A stretch of 64,000 nt of DNA. It comes from JAGIBJ01 sp032119795 (GTDB lineage: Bacteria; Actinomycetota; Thermoleophilia; Solirubrobacterales; Solirubrobacteraceae). The position numbers were made by a program, and so were the translations under genes. Shown here one piece after another: positions 33,489 to 40,794 of the stretch. The notes below the pieces were generated by a model. The model ran no database searches. It was not told the DNA's origin and saw nothing but the letters and a program-made list of their open reading frames with translations. Position 1 is the first letter of the stretch, and every line of letters starts with the position of its first letter. Location of the stretch: assembly GCA_032119795.1 (NCBI GenBank), contig JAUMFO010000013.1:248001-312000 (forward strand), given 5' to 3'.

Positions 33489-34540
33489 GCGGCCGCACAC
33501 CGGTCCGAGCGGTGCCGCCGATGTATGGCGACCGCCGGAGCTGGGCGCTCATCCATGCCGATGCGCTGGCGTTCCTGAGTGTCTTGCCGGATCAGTCCGT
33601 CGATGCGGTGATCACCGACCCGCCCTATGGCATCGCCTTCAAGGGCGAGAACTGGGACGGCGGATGGCTCACCGACCCCGAGGGGTTCGCCGCCTTCACG
33701 ATGGCCTGGGCTCGTGAGGTTCGCCGGATCCTCAAACCCGGCGGATACCTCGCCGCCTTCGGCGCGACTCGCACCATGCACCGAGCCATGGCTGGAATCG
33801 AAGATGCTGGCCTCGAAGTTCGCGACCAAGTCCTCTGGCTGTACGGCAGCGGCGCACCCAAGAGTCGACGACTCGACTGGGGTCTCGGGTCGACGCTCAA
33901 ACCGGCCTATGAGCCGATCGTCCTGGCCCGTGCACCACTGGAGACGGGGCTCACCACCACCGCCAACCTGGAAGCGTTCGGCACGGGTGCGCTCGACATC
34001 ACGACCACTGGTGCACCGCAGCCTGAGAAGGAACGCACGGCAGACGGACCAAGCACGTTCTGGCCCGCCAACGTCGTGCTCGGCCATGACGAACACTGCG
34101 CCGGGCTCAACGAGTGTGAACCGAGCTGCCCGGCCGTCCTGATCGACCGGATCGCTGCGGCCGAACAGCGGCCAGGAGCCAAGCCGTTGTCGCGCCTCTT
34201 CTATGCCGCCAAAGCATCGCGCGCCGAGCGTGAAGCTGGATGCGAGCACCTGCCCCAGAGCAGCAGCGACATCTTCAGCTCGAAAGTTGGGGTGCGACCG
34301 CGAGCGAACGCCCACCCGACCGTGAAGCCGCAGTCCCTGATGCGCTGGCTCGTGCGGCTCGTCTCACCACCCGGCGGGCTCGTCCTTGACCCGTTCGCAG
34401 GCTCGGGCTCCACCGGCTGCGCCGCAGTGGTCGAGGGCCGGCAGTTCATCGGACTGGAGCGATCCAGCGAGTACCTGCCTATCGCCCGAGCGCGACTCGC
34501 GCACTGGACTGCCGTTGCGGCCAAGGAACCCGACGCATGA
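33485..34540 (+). CDS. Orphan DNA N4/N6-amino methyltransferase
   Basis: 351 aa. Beta-group order: motif IV DAVITDPPYGIAF near residue 43 and motif I LDPFAGSGSTGCAAV near residue 301. Short for a type II methyltransferase with a target domain (roughly residues 150-260). Overlaps the replication-relaxation gene by 4 bp and has no restriction partner beside it; the Mod/Res pair is elsewhere in the island. Carried methylases on mobile DNA typically protect against host restriction during transfer. The recognition site is unknown. Confidence 0.87.
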   Translation: MSGRTPVRAVPPMYGDRRSWALIHADALAFLSVLPDQSVDAVITDPPYGIAFKGENWDGGWLTDPEGFAAFTMAWAREVRRILKPGGYLAAFGATRTMHRAMAGIEDAGLEVRDQVLWLYGSGAPKSRRLDWGLGSTLKPAYEPIVLARAPLETGLTTTANLEAFGTGALDITTTGAPQPEKERTADGPSTFWPANVVLGHDEHCAGLNECEPSCPAVLIDRIAAAEQRPGAKPLSRLFYAAKASRAEREAGCEHLPQSSSDIFSSKVGVRPRANAHPTVKPQSLMRWLVRLVSPPGGLVLDPFAGSGSTGCAAVVEGRQFIGLERSSEYLPIARARLAHWTAVAAKEPDA

Positions 34541-34544
34541 GGGG

Positions 34545-34571
34545 TTCCGGCGAACACACCGCCGGAACCGT
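34545..34571. terminator. Hairpin after the methyltransferase gene
   Basis: GGTTCCGGCG-N7-CGCCGGAACC is a perfect 10-bp stem starting 5 bp after the methyltransferase stop. A second stem-loop (GACGAGC-AACC-GCTCATC, about 34591-34608) follows. No long T-run, so attenuation or mRNA stabilisation is also possible. Confidence 0.5.
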
Positions 34572-34651
34572 GGCATGGCGCCACGGCGTTTTCGACGAGC
34601 AACCGCTCATCGAAGGCGCCGCCAATGCCATTCCATCAAAGGAGACGTGCC

Positions 34652-35071
34652 ATGACCAAGGCACAGCAAACCTATGAGCGCGTAGAAGCGCTCATGGCCG
34701 AGGGCACGGCGCGAGCCGATGTCTTCAAAACCCTCGCCGAGGAGTACGGCCAATCGGTCGACTCCGTCCGCGGCGCCTACTACACCGGGCGAAAGCAGGC
34801 CACCGGCACGGTAACCCCACGCAGTGCTCGCGGTCCCCGCGAAACCACTGCCGAGGACGCCATCGCCGCAGCCGTTGCCGCTATGCGACAAGCGATCGAT
34901 TCGATCGAAGTCGAGCTGGCGGCGGCGAAGAACCGAGCCGAGCAGTCGCAGCTCCTCTACGAGGGACTGCGGGCCTCGGCCGGCGAACGCATCGCGGCGA
35001 TCGAAAGCAAGATTGCCGCGCTGGAAGCCGACCCGACCAAGGAGGCGACCGCCAAGGCGAAGGCGTCCTGA
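34652..35071 (+). CDS. Small helical protein with helix-turn-helix-like N-terminus
   Basis: 139 aa from the ATG at 34652, RBS AAAGGAGACGTGCC. The N-terminal part (QTYERVEALMAEGTARADVFKTLAEEYGQSVDSVRGAYY) looks like a helix-turn-helix, the centre is variable, and residues 70-130 form a long Ala/Glu coiled-coil-like helix (EVELAAAKNRAEQSQLLYEGL), ending in a basic Lys/Ala tail. No family recognised; possibly a DNA-binding partitioning or transfer accessory protein. Confidence 0.6.
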   Translation: MTKAQQTYERVEALMAEGTARADVFKTLAEEYGQSVDSVRGAYYTGRKQATGTVTPRSARGPRETTAEDAIAAAVAAMRQAIDSIEVELAAAKNRAEQSQLLYEGLRASAGERIAAIESKIAALEADPTKEATAKAKAS

Positions 35072-35094
35072 CCGAAGCCGGTCAGTGGCACCAC

Positions 35095-35136
35095 GAGCGA
35101 CTCGGGATTGAGCGTGCGCGCTCTCCCGAGTCGCTC
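35095..35136. terminator. Strong hairpin terminator closing the transfer operon
   Basis: GAGCGACTCGGG and CCCGAGTCGCTC form a perfect 12-bp stem, with a second stem GAGCG/CGCTC inside. It lies 24 bp after the 34652 gene and before the regulator promoter. Confidence 0.65.
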
Positions 35137-35225
35137 AGCAGCGAACCCATGGGTGAATCCAACTCGCTTGCTGAGTGGCCCCGCACACCGGGAAAATGGG
35201 ATGACGATTATTCCACAACATATTC

Positions 35226-35257
35226 CTATTTACATTTGAAATAGACAGGCGCATAGT
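35226..35257 (+). promoter_or_regulatory. Regulator promoter with perfect palindrome, twin of the transfer promoter
   Basis: TTTACA (35229-35234), 17 bp, CATAGT (35252-35257). The palindrome CTATTT-ACATTTG-AAATAG (35226-35244) covers the -35. Shared with the transfer promoter: the CTATTTACA block, TGAAAT, CATAGT and spacing. This probably is the operator bound by the downstream XRE repressor. Confidence 0.7.
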
Positions 35258-35312
35258 GAATACACCACTAACAAGCGCTACGAAGACCCCACGTTGAAAG
35301 GAGGGCAAAAAC

Positions 35313-35669
35313 ATGACCGGACCACAAGCACGCGCCGTCGGGCGCATCATCGCGAAGGGACGAGCGAAAGCCCACCTCACGCTGGCAGAACTCGAGCAGG
35401 TCTCGGGCATCCCGGGCACCTGGATCTTCCACGTCGAGAAGGGCCACTACACCGACCCCGCCCCCGAGCGCATCGGGCGCCTTGCCTCAGCCCTCAACAT
35501 CGACCCGGCCGACCTGAACCGCGTCGGAGACGACTACCTCGCCGACGGACTCGCCGAGAGACGGATCTACCTCCGCGGCAAAGAGAAGTTGCCCCTCGAA
35601 GCCCTCGATGAGGTCGACCGCTTCCTCGACGAACTGCATCGCAAGTACGACACGGAGGCGCTGTCATGA
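35313..35669 (+). CDS. XRE-family repressor of the element (ImmR-like)
   Basis: 118 aa, RBS GAAAGGAGG. XRE helix-turn-helix at about residues 12-65 (AHLTLAELEQVSGIPGTWIFHVEKG, IGRLASALNIDPADL), then a C-terminal dimerisation and likely cleavage region. Translationally coupled (ATGA) to the ImmA/IrrE peptidase gene. The closest known logic is ImmR/ImmA of ICEBs1: the repressor keeps the element quiet until the peptidase removes it. The palindromes at its own promoter and at the transfer promoter are the expected targets. Confidence 0.85.
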   Translation: MTGPQARAVGRIIAKGRAKAHLTLAELEQVSGIPGTWIFHVEKGHYTDPAPERIGRLASALNIDPADLNRVGDDYLADGLAERRIYLRGKEKLPLEALDEVDRFLDELHRKYDTEALS

Positions 35670-36358
35670 GCGCCCCATCGACACCCCAAGCCGATCTTCA
35701 GAGTCGCCTACTGGTGACGCTCCGAGCGATCCGCCCGAGCCGTCGCTTGGACCGCGAAGACGCCGAACAGATCGCAGAACGGCAAGCCACACTGCTGCGC
35801 CGCGAACTCGGGCTCAGTCAGGTGCCCGCACTTCCTGTCGGTCTGATCGCGTCGCTCCCATTCATCCGCGTCGCGCACGAAAAGCAACTCCCGACCCCTG
35901 GGGTCCTGTTCGGGACTCGACACGGTTGGGTCATCGCCTTGAAGGCCGAGGATGCTGCTGTTCGTCAACGGTTCAGCCTTCTCCACGAGTTCAAACATTT
36001 GCTCGACGACCCGTTCCTCGGCGACGAGATCGGCCAGTTCGATCGTCACGACAAGAACGTCGAACGCGTCTGCAACCACTTTGCTGCCTGCGCGCTCATG
36101 CCGCGCATCCTGCTCAAGCGAGATTGGGGCAGCGGCATCCAACGAGCCGAAACTCTCGCTGCGCGCTACGGCGTTTCGCTGGCCGCGATGGAAATCCGTC
36201 TCCGCCAGATCGGCCTCATCGCACCGCTCAAGCATGGCCAGCCCGTCGACCTGTCGACCGAAGAGCGCTCGGCTCTCAGAACGCGCCTCGCCGCTGCGTG
36301 GACGACCGCCCCACCATCGCGCGACTCCGTCGCCCGGCTCAACGCCGCGCCGATCTGA
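35666..36358 (+). CDS. ImmA/IrrE-family metallopeptidase of the element
   Basis: 230 aa. Zinc motif HEFKH (about residue 110, in RFSLLHEFKHLLDDP) with the downstream acidic helix KNVERVCNHFAACALMP. The family cleaves XRE repressors after DNA damage or quorum signals. It overlaps the XRE gene by 4 bp. The C-terminal region (VSLAAMEIRLRQIGLI) is typical of such proteins. It is not close in sequence to the island's other ImmA/IrrE protein at 15004; the two pairs probably serve different switches. Confidence 0.85.
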   Translation: MSAPSTPQADLQSRLLVTLRAIRPSRRLDREDAEQIAERQATLLRRELGLSQVPALPVGLIASLPFIRVAHEKQLPTPGVLFGTRHGWVIALKAEDAAVRQRFSLLHEFKHLLDDPFLGDEIGQFDRHDKNVERVCNHFAACALMPRILLKRDWGSGIQRAETLAARYGVSLAAMEIRLRQIGLIAPLKHGQPVDLSTEERSALRTRLAAAWTTAPPSRDSVARLNAAPI

Positions 36359-36390
36359 GTCCGAATCAATCCAAACCAAAGGAGGTACCG

Positions 36391-38313
36391 ATGCCAAACA
36401 GCTCAAAGCTCAAGCCCACCGCAAACGGGGCCGCGAAAGAACGACCGAAGACCGCGCTGATCTACCTGCGCGTCTCGTCGGTCTCGCAACTCGGAGGCGA
36501 CGTCGGGCGCGATGGCTTCTCCGTCCCCGCACAGCGAGACGCCTGCCTGAAGAAGGCCGACAACCTCGAAGCCGAGGTGATCGCCGAGTTCGTCGAGCGA
36601 GGCGAGTCCGGCCAAACGACCGTCCGCCGATCGGCACTCGCCGGGATGCTCGATCGACTCACTCAAGGCGATGTGGACTACGTGATCGTCCACAAGCTCG
36701 ACCGCCTCGCGCGTAACCGGGCCGACGACGTGGAGATCGTCGCCAAGATCCGGGCGACCGGAGCCCAACTGGTCTCGGTCAGCGAGAACATCGACGAGAC
36801 GCCGTCTGGGCTTCTGCTCCACGGAATCATGAGTTCGATCGCGGAGTTCTACTCGAAGAACCTTGCGGCGGAGGTCATGAAAGGGACGGTCGAGAAGGCC
36901 AAGACCGGCGGCACGCCCTACAAGGCGCCCATCGGCTACCTCAATCAGCGCCTCTGGATCACCGACGACGGACTCCCGGTCGACAGCGGAAACGAGCTGG
37001 CACGCGAGATCCGCACAATCGCGCTCGATCCTGACCGTGCGCGCTTCGTCACCGACGCCTTCAGGCTCTACGCCACCGGCAACTACGCCCTGAGCGACCT
37101 TGCCGCGATCCTCGAAGAGCGAGGGTTCAAGACGCGTGCCTCACGTCGCGCACCGGCCCAAGCCGTGAGCATTTCCCGGCTCCACGTGATGCTCAAGAAC
37201 GACTACTACCTCGGCATCGTGCGTTACCGCGGACAGGTCTACCCCGGCCGTCACCAACCACTGACCGATGAGGCGACCTTCGAGAAGGTGCAGACCGTGC
37301 TCGCCGCACAACGCCAACGTGGCACCACGGCGTGGCGTCATCACCACTTCCTCATCGGCTCGCTCTACTGCGCCGAGTGCGGACGCCGACTCATCTACTC
37401 CCGCAACACCGGAAACGGTGGCCTCTACGAGTACTTCATCTGCGCGGGACGCCAGGCCGGTACCTGCCAGCAGCCCTGCCACCGCGTGGAAGCGGTCGAG
37501 ATCGCCGTCGAGCAGTACTACGCGACCGTCTCGATCAGCCAGGCCCGACGTGACCTCATCGAGCGAGACCTCTACGTCTTCGTTGAGAACATCGCCGGAC
37601 GCGCATCCGTTGAGCTGCAGCGAGCTGAGCAGATCCTCTCGGACCTCAAGCGCCAGGAGAAGAAGCTCATGACGGCCCACTACGCCGATCAGGTCAGCGA
37701 GGAGTTCTTCGCCGAAGAGCAGACCCGGATGCGTCGCGAGCGGATCGCGGCCGAGATGACGATCGAGCGACTCTCGATCCAATCGGACAAAGTCCGGGAA
37801 GGCATCAAAGCCTCGCTCGACCTCACGACTGACGTCCAGCGGACTTACCTCGTCGGCGATCCGCAGCTCAAACGGCTCCTGAACCTGTCGATCTTCGACC
37901 AGCTTCAGATCGACCGCGAGATGGTCTCTGGTGCGGTCCTCAACCGCCCGTTCCGCGACTACGCCGCCATGAAGCCCGACCCGGACGCCGTGTCGGCGCC
38001 GCTTCCGCCCGAGTCCCTGGCGCCCGTCGCCACCCCGGACGGAACCAGCCCAACGGCCGTGTTGACCCCTGAGAACGAGAAAGGCGCCCCTTTCGGGGCG
38101 CCTTTGTCTTGGGGAGAAATCGAAACCAGCGACCGATTCTTTTCGGTCGCTGGTTTGAACTTCTTCGAAATGGTCGGGGAGACAGGATTTGAACCTGCGA
38201 CCGCCCGGCCCCCAGCCGGGTGCGCTACCAGACTGCGCCACTCCCCGTTAGCAAGCGGGCGACGGGACTCGAACCCGCTCCATGAGCTTGGAAGGCTCGT
38301 GTGCAGCCGTTAA
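36391..38313 (+). CDS. Large serine recombinase (integrase) with run-on C-terminus
   Basis: RBS GGAGG before the ATG at 36391. The resolvase domain has the catalytic Ser (about residue 29) in IYLRVSS, and HKLDRLARNRADD; then a recombinase domain and a zinc ribbon (CAECGRRL, later ICAGRQAGTCQQPC), and a C-terminal coiled coil. The frame has no stop until 38311, so it runs through the hairpins at 38081 and 38123, through tRNA-Pro and into tRNA-Gly. The genuine domain ends before about 38060 and the last 80 or so residues are probably spurious, or differ in the excised circular form. Nearest to tRNA-Pro, it is the likely integrase of the island. Confidence 0.85.
   Translation: MPNSSKLKPTANGAAKERPKTALIYLRVSSVSQLGGDVGRDGFSVPAQRDACLKKADNLEAEVIAEFVERGESGQTTVRRSALAGMLDRLTQGDVDYVIVHKLDRLARNRADDVEIVAKIRATGAQLVSVSENIDETPSGLLLHGIMSSIAEFYSKNLAAEVMKGTVEKAKTGGTPYKAPIGYLNQRLWITDDGLPVDSGNELAREIRTIALDPDRARFVTDAFRLYATGNYALSDLAAILEERGFKTRASRRAPAQAVSISRLHVMLKNDYYLGIVRYRGQVYPGRHQPLTDEATFEKVQTVLAAQRQRGTTAWRHHHFLIGSLYCAECGRRLIYSRNTGNGGLYEYFICAGRQAGTCQQPCHRVEAVEIAVEQYYATVSISQARRDLIERDLYVFVENIAGRASVELQRAEQILSDLKRQEKKLMTAHYADQVSEEFFAEEQTRMRRERIAAEMTIERLSIQSDKVREGIKASLDLTTDVQRTYLVGDPQLKRLLNLSIFDQLQIDREMVSGAVLNRPFRDYAAMKPDPDAVSAPLPPESLAPVATPDGTSPTAVLTPENEKGAPFGAPLSWGEIETSDRFFSVAGLNFFEMVGETGFEPATARPPAGCATRLRHSPLASGRRDSNPLHELGRLVCSR
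38081..38107. terminator. Hairpin terminator within the recombinase 3' region
   Basis: AAGGCGCCCC-TTTC-GGGGCGCCTT, a perfect 10-bp stem followed by TTGTCTT, about 100 bp before the tRNA. It most likely ends the recombinase transcript despite the absence of a stop codon. Confidence 0.7.
38123..38156. terminator. Hairpin downstream of tRNA-Pro on the minus strand
   Basis: AAACCAGCGACCGA-TTCTTT-TCGGTCGCTGGTTT, a perfect 14-bp stem 15 bp beyond the tRNA-Pro 3' end; it would terminate the leftward tRNA-Gly/tRNA-Pro transcript. It lies on the element side of attR, so it was brought in by the island. Confidence 0.65.
38171..38247 (-). tRNA. tRNA-Pro(GGG)
   Basis: 77 nt with encoded CCA. Acceptor CGGGGAG/CTCCCCG, anticodon loop CTGGGGG giving GGG, T-loop GTTCAAAT. 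Its last 14 bases (38173-38186) are repeated at 12611-12624, marking it as the attachment target. The inner copy lacks CCA, so the island supplies the CCA end of the present gene. Confidence 0.93.
38173..38186. repeat. attR: 14-bp direct repeat within tRNA-Pro
   Basis: GTCGGGGAGACAGG, identical to attL at 12611-12624. It overlaps the 3' end of the acceptor and T-stem. Confidence 0.75.
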
Positions 38314-38325
38314 CACCTCGCCCGC
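38254..38325 (-). tRNA. tRNA-Gly(TCC)
   Basis: 72 nt, acceptor GCGGGCG/CGCCCGC, anticodon loop CTTCCAA giving TCC, T-arm GGTTCGAGT. Six bases upstream of tRNA-Pro on the same strand, so they are probably cotranscribed. Confidence 0.9.
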
Positions 38326-38486
38326 GCGCTTGTTCGACGATGGTACCGATCCCGCCGCGAACGCGACGGCTGGTGAGGCTCGCGGCGTGGTGGACCGTGG
38401 GCGGCGCGATCAGGTGAGCATGACCCGAAGACGCGCGCATGCGGGGCTTCGGTACCATGCTCCAGCGGCCGACTCGCGCCCCACTT

Positions 38487-38557
38487 GGGGGATTGGTGTA
38501 TCGGTAACATAGGGGTCTCCAAAACCTCTGCGCCAGGTTCGATTCCTGGATCCCCCG
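38487..38557 (+). tRNA. tRNA-Trp(CCA), unusual body
   Basis: 71 nt. Acceptor GGGGGAT/ATCCCCC, D-arm GTGT/ACAT, anticodon loop CTCCAAA giving CCA, variable loop TGCG, T-arm CCAGG-TTCGATT-CCTGG. The D-arm differs from the common AGCTCA pattern of bacterial tRNA-Trp and recalls tRNA-Gln-like genes with GGTGTA D-loops. Divergent from tRNA-Gly/Pro. Confidence 0.8.
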
Positions 38558-38587
38558 CTCCCGGCCGCACAGAGGATTTGCCTGCAA

Positions 38588-38914
38588 ATGGCTGAACTTC
38601 GCATCCTCACCTCCGCCGACCTCTACGAGCTACTGCTCGAGGGCGACGAGATTCAGGTGCTCGACGTGCGCACGCCCGAGGAGTTCGCGGCGGGCCACAT
38701 CGCCGGCGCCGTCCTCGTCCCGTATGACCAGGTGGCTGGCTGGCCGCAAGGACTCGACCAAGACGTCCCAACGGCCGTGATCTGCAAGGCCGGCGTGCGC
38801 GCCATCCACGCAGCCGCGGTCCTCGACTCGCTGACCGACGGCGAGCTGCTCGTCGTCGCACAGGGCGGCGTGGGCGACTGGCCCAGCCTCGGCGGCGAAC
38901 TCGTCACCGACTAA
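38588..38914 (+). CDS. Rhodanese-domain protein
   Basis: 108 aa, single rhodanese domain: VLDVRTPEEFAAGHIAGAVLVPYDQV, and the active-site loop ICKAGVRAIHAAAVL with the catalytic Cys. Single-domain rhodaneses transfer sulfur or serve as PspE/GlpE-like carriers. The start lies 30 bp after tRNA-Trp. No metabolic neighbour suggests a partner. The loop has the six-residue length usual for sulfur transfer. Confidence 0.87.
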   Translation: MAELRILTSADLYELLLEGDEIQVLDVRTPEEFAAGHIAGAVLVPYDQVAGWPQGLDQDVPTAVICKAGVRAIHAAAVLDSLTDGELLVVAQGGVGDWPSLGGELVTD

Positions 38915-39036
38915 CGCCGGGCGTGGCCACCGACCACCCGACCTCGCCCGGGGCGAGCACCACTGCCCACGGGCGCCCGCACCCCGCCGGAAGCGAACCG
39001 GGGCTCTCCGCGGGCCGAGTACGTAAGCCTGAATTT

Positions 39037-40185
39037 ATGAACTCGAACGGCAGAGCCCCCGGGCTCGACGGCCTCCGAGGGCTCGCCGCTGCGGCGGTCG
39101 TGCTGCTGCACGTGTGGATGTTCAGCGGCGCCCACCAGCCCTGGCAACCCGAGCGCCTCGACGCAATCGTCGGGTCGCTCGGCCTCGCCGTCATGCTCTT
39201 CTTCGTGCTCTCCGGCGCACTCCTCGCCGCGCCATGGATCCGCGCCAGCACCCCTGGCTCGCCTGCGCCCAGCGTCGGCCGCTACGCCCTGCGGCGCACC
39301 GCGCGCATCGTCCCCGGCTACGTGGCCTGCGTCCTGCTGGGCTACGTGCTCATGCGCGCGATCGACCACCCGCTGGCGATCTCCGCCAGCGAACTCCCCG
39401 CGTTCTTGCTGTTCGCCCAGAACCAGTTCGATGCCACCGCCGGCCAGCTCAACCCGCCGCTCTGGTCACTCGGGATCGAAGCCGCGTTCTACGTCGCCAT
39501 CCCGCTGATCGGGCTCGCGCTGATCCAAGCACTGCGGCGCTCCGGCACAACGGGAGCGATCGTCGTCTGCGCCGTCCTGGTCGCGGCAGGCCTGGCGTGG
39601 AACGCGATGGTCGTGGGCCGCGGCGAGCCGGTCACGCTCCTGACCTCCCTGCCGACGTTCCTGCCGATCTTTGCGTGTGGCATCGCCGCCGCCGTCGCGC
39701 TCCAACACCACCAGACGACCCGCCTGAGCCGCGTCGCGCTCATCACCCTCGGCAGCGCGCTCGTCGTCGCCGACGGCTGGTGGCACCTCGATGGCACCGG
39801 CTGGCTCGGCCACGTGGCCCGCGATCTCCCCGCGGGCGTCGGCTTCGCGATGATCCTCGTGGCCGTCGCCCAAGGACGCGCCCACCTCCTCGGCGCCGCG
39901 CCGATGCGCCGCCTCGGCGACTACTCCTTCGGCATCTACCTGTGGCATATGCCGGTGATCTACGTGCTTCGCCACCAGGAGCACTGGCCGGAGTCCCCCT
40001 GGGCGGCGTATGCGCGTGTGCTGGCCATCGCGACCGTTCTCGGTGCGGCCAGCTGGCACCTGCTGGAACGCCCAGCGATCACCTGGGCAGCCGCGCGGAC
40101 CCGCCGCGCCAATGCGGCGCCCGCGCCAGTCTCCGCTACCACAGGCGCCGGCCACCACGCCGATCTCGCCGCCGCCTCGCGCTGA
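39037..40185 (+). CDS. Acyltransferase 3 family membrane protein
   Basis: About 382 aa from the ATG at 39037; the frame extends to 38923 but the extra residues look like translated intergenic DNA. Signature LDGLRGLAAAAVVLLHV with the family His (about residue 26), about ten membrane helices, and PLWSLGIEAAFYVAIPLI, the second conserved motif. These enzymes O-acylate peptidoglycan, polysaccharides or antibiotics. A single enzyme, with no SGNH partner domain. The substrate is not predictable from the neighbours. Confidence 0.85.
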   Translation: MNSNGRAPGLDGLRGLAAAAVVLLHVWMFSGAHQPWQPERLDAIVGSLGLAVMLFFVLSGALLAAPWIRASTPGSPAPSVGRYALRRTARIVPGYVACVLLGYVLMRAIDHPLAISASELPAFLLFAQNQFDATAGQLNPPLWSLGIEAAFYVAIPLIGLALIQALRRSGTTGAIVVCAVLVAAGLAWNAMVVGRGEPVTLLTSLPTFLPIFACGIAAAVALQHHQTTRLSRVALITLGSALVVADGWWHLDGTGWLGHVARDLPAGVGFAMILVAVAQGRAHLLGAAPMRRLGDYSFGIYLWHMPVIYVLRHQEHWPESPWAAYARVLAIATVLGAASWHLLERPAITWAAARTRRANAAPAPVSATTGAGHHADLAAASR

Positions 40186-40224
40186 CCGCCACGGATCGCC
40201 GCGTAGGCAACTAGGGTCGCTGCC

Positions 40225-40794
40225 ATGACCGGCCCGCCCGACTCCTGGCCGACGCCGCCCCAGCCGCCTACCGAGGCGATCCCCGCGACCCCGCCTGGGC
40301 CGCCACCATCGATGCCCGCGCCAGAACTCCCCGGCGACGCCAAACGCACGATGCTCCCCGAGCGGGTCGTCAAGTACTGGGGCGTCACGAGCGCGCTCGG
40401 ATGGGCCATGGCCATCGTGGCATCGCTCGCGTTCACGCTGGTGCCGTCTGCGAGCACGGTGGCGCTCGGCGTCACCGCACTCTTCGTCGTCGGATGTCTC
40501 GTCGACCTCGTCGTGATCGTTCCCAAACGCCGCGAGCAGTGGTGGTACGCGATCGGCGACGAGCAGATCGACCTCGAGCATGGCTGGGTCGTCGTACGAC
40601 GCGTCGTGATCCCCATGACGCGCGTCCAACACGTGGAACTCGAGCGCGGACCGCTCGCCGATCGCTTCAACCTCGCCGAACTCAAGATCTTCACCGCGGC
40701 CGGGATGGTCAAGATTCCGGCGCTCGATCGCCAAGAAGGCGACCGCATCCGCCAACAGATCGCCGAGCTCGCGCGCATCGCCGATGATCTCTGA
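40225..40794 (+). CDS. PH-domain membrane protein (bPH2/YdbS-like)
   Basis: 189 aa. A Pro-rich soluble tail of about 45 residues, two hydrophobic helices (AMAIVASLAFTLVP and LGVTALFVVGCLVDLVVIV), then a bPH2 domain with WYAIGDEQIDLEHGWVVVRRVVIPMTRVQHVELERGPLADRF. It overlaps the next gene by 11 bp; the pair corresponds to the YdbS/YdbT arrangement of Bacillus, linked to membrane stress and antimicrobial tolerance. Function inferred from the family. Confidence 0.85.
   Translation: MTGPPDSWPTPPQPPTEAIPATPPGPPPSMPAPELPGDAKRTMLPERVVKYWGVTSALGWAMAIVASLAFTLVPSASTVALGVTALFVVGCLVDLVVIVPKRREQWWYAIGDEQIDLEHGWVVVRRVVIPMTRVQHVELERGPLADRFNLAELKIFTAAGMVKIPALDRQEGDRIRQQIAELARIADDL

Larger units (their letters stand above)
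12611..38186. mobile_element. Integrated genomic island (ICE/IME-like) at tRNA-Pro(GGG)
   Basis: About 25.6 kb bounded by the 14-bp direct repeats at 12611-12624 and 38173-38186. The interior looks less GC-rich than the flanks, with AT-rich promoters. It carries a large serine recombinase next to the right end, a VirD4/TraG-like ATPase, a replication-relaxation protein, two XRE/ImmA-IrrE regulatory pairs and about 12 kb of defence-like cargo. A relaxase and a VirB4-type ATPase were not recognised, so transfer may depend on a helper or on a single-ATPase actinobacterial mechanism. Pairing a serine recombinase with a tRNA target is uncommon, so the enzyme assignment is less secure than the boundaries. 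Confidence 0.75.

Noticed and set aside
35608..36390. N-terminal 261-codon extension of the recombinase frame
   Set aside because: Overlaps the XRE and ImmA/IrrE genes out of frame, Arg/Ser-rich; the real start at 36391 has a GGAGG site and the resolvase motif follows.
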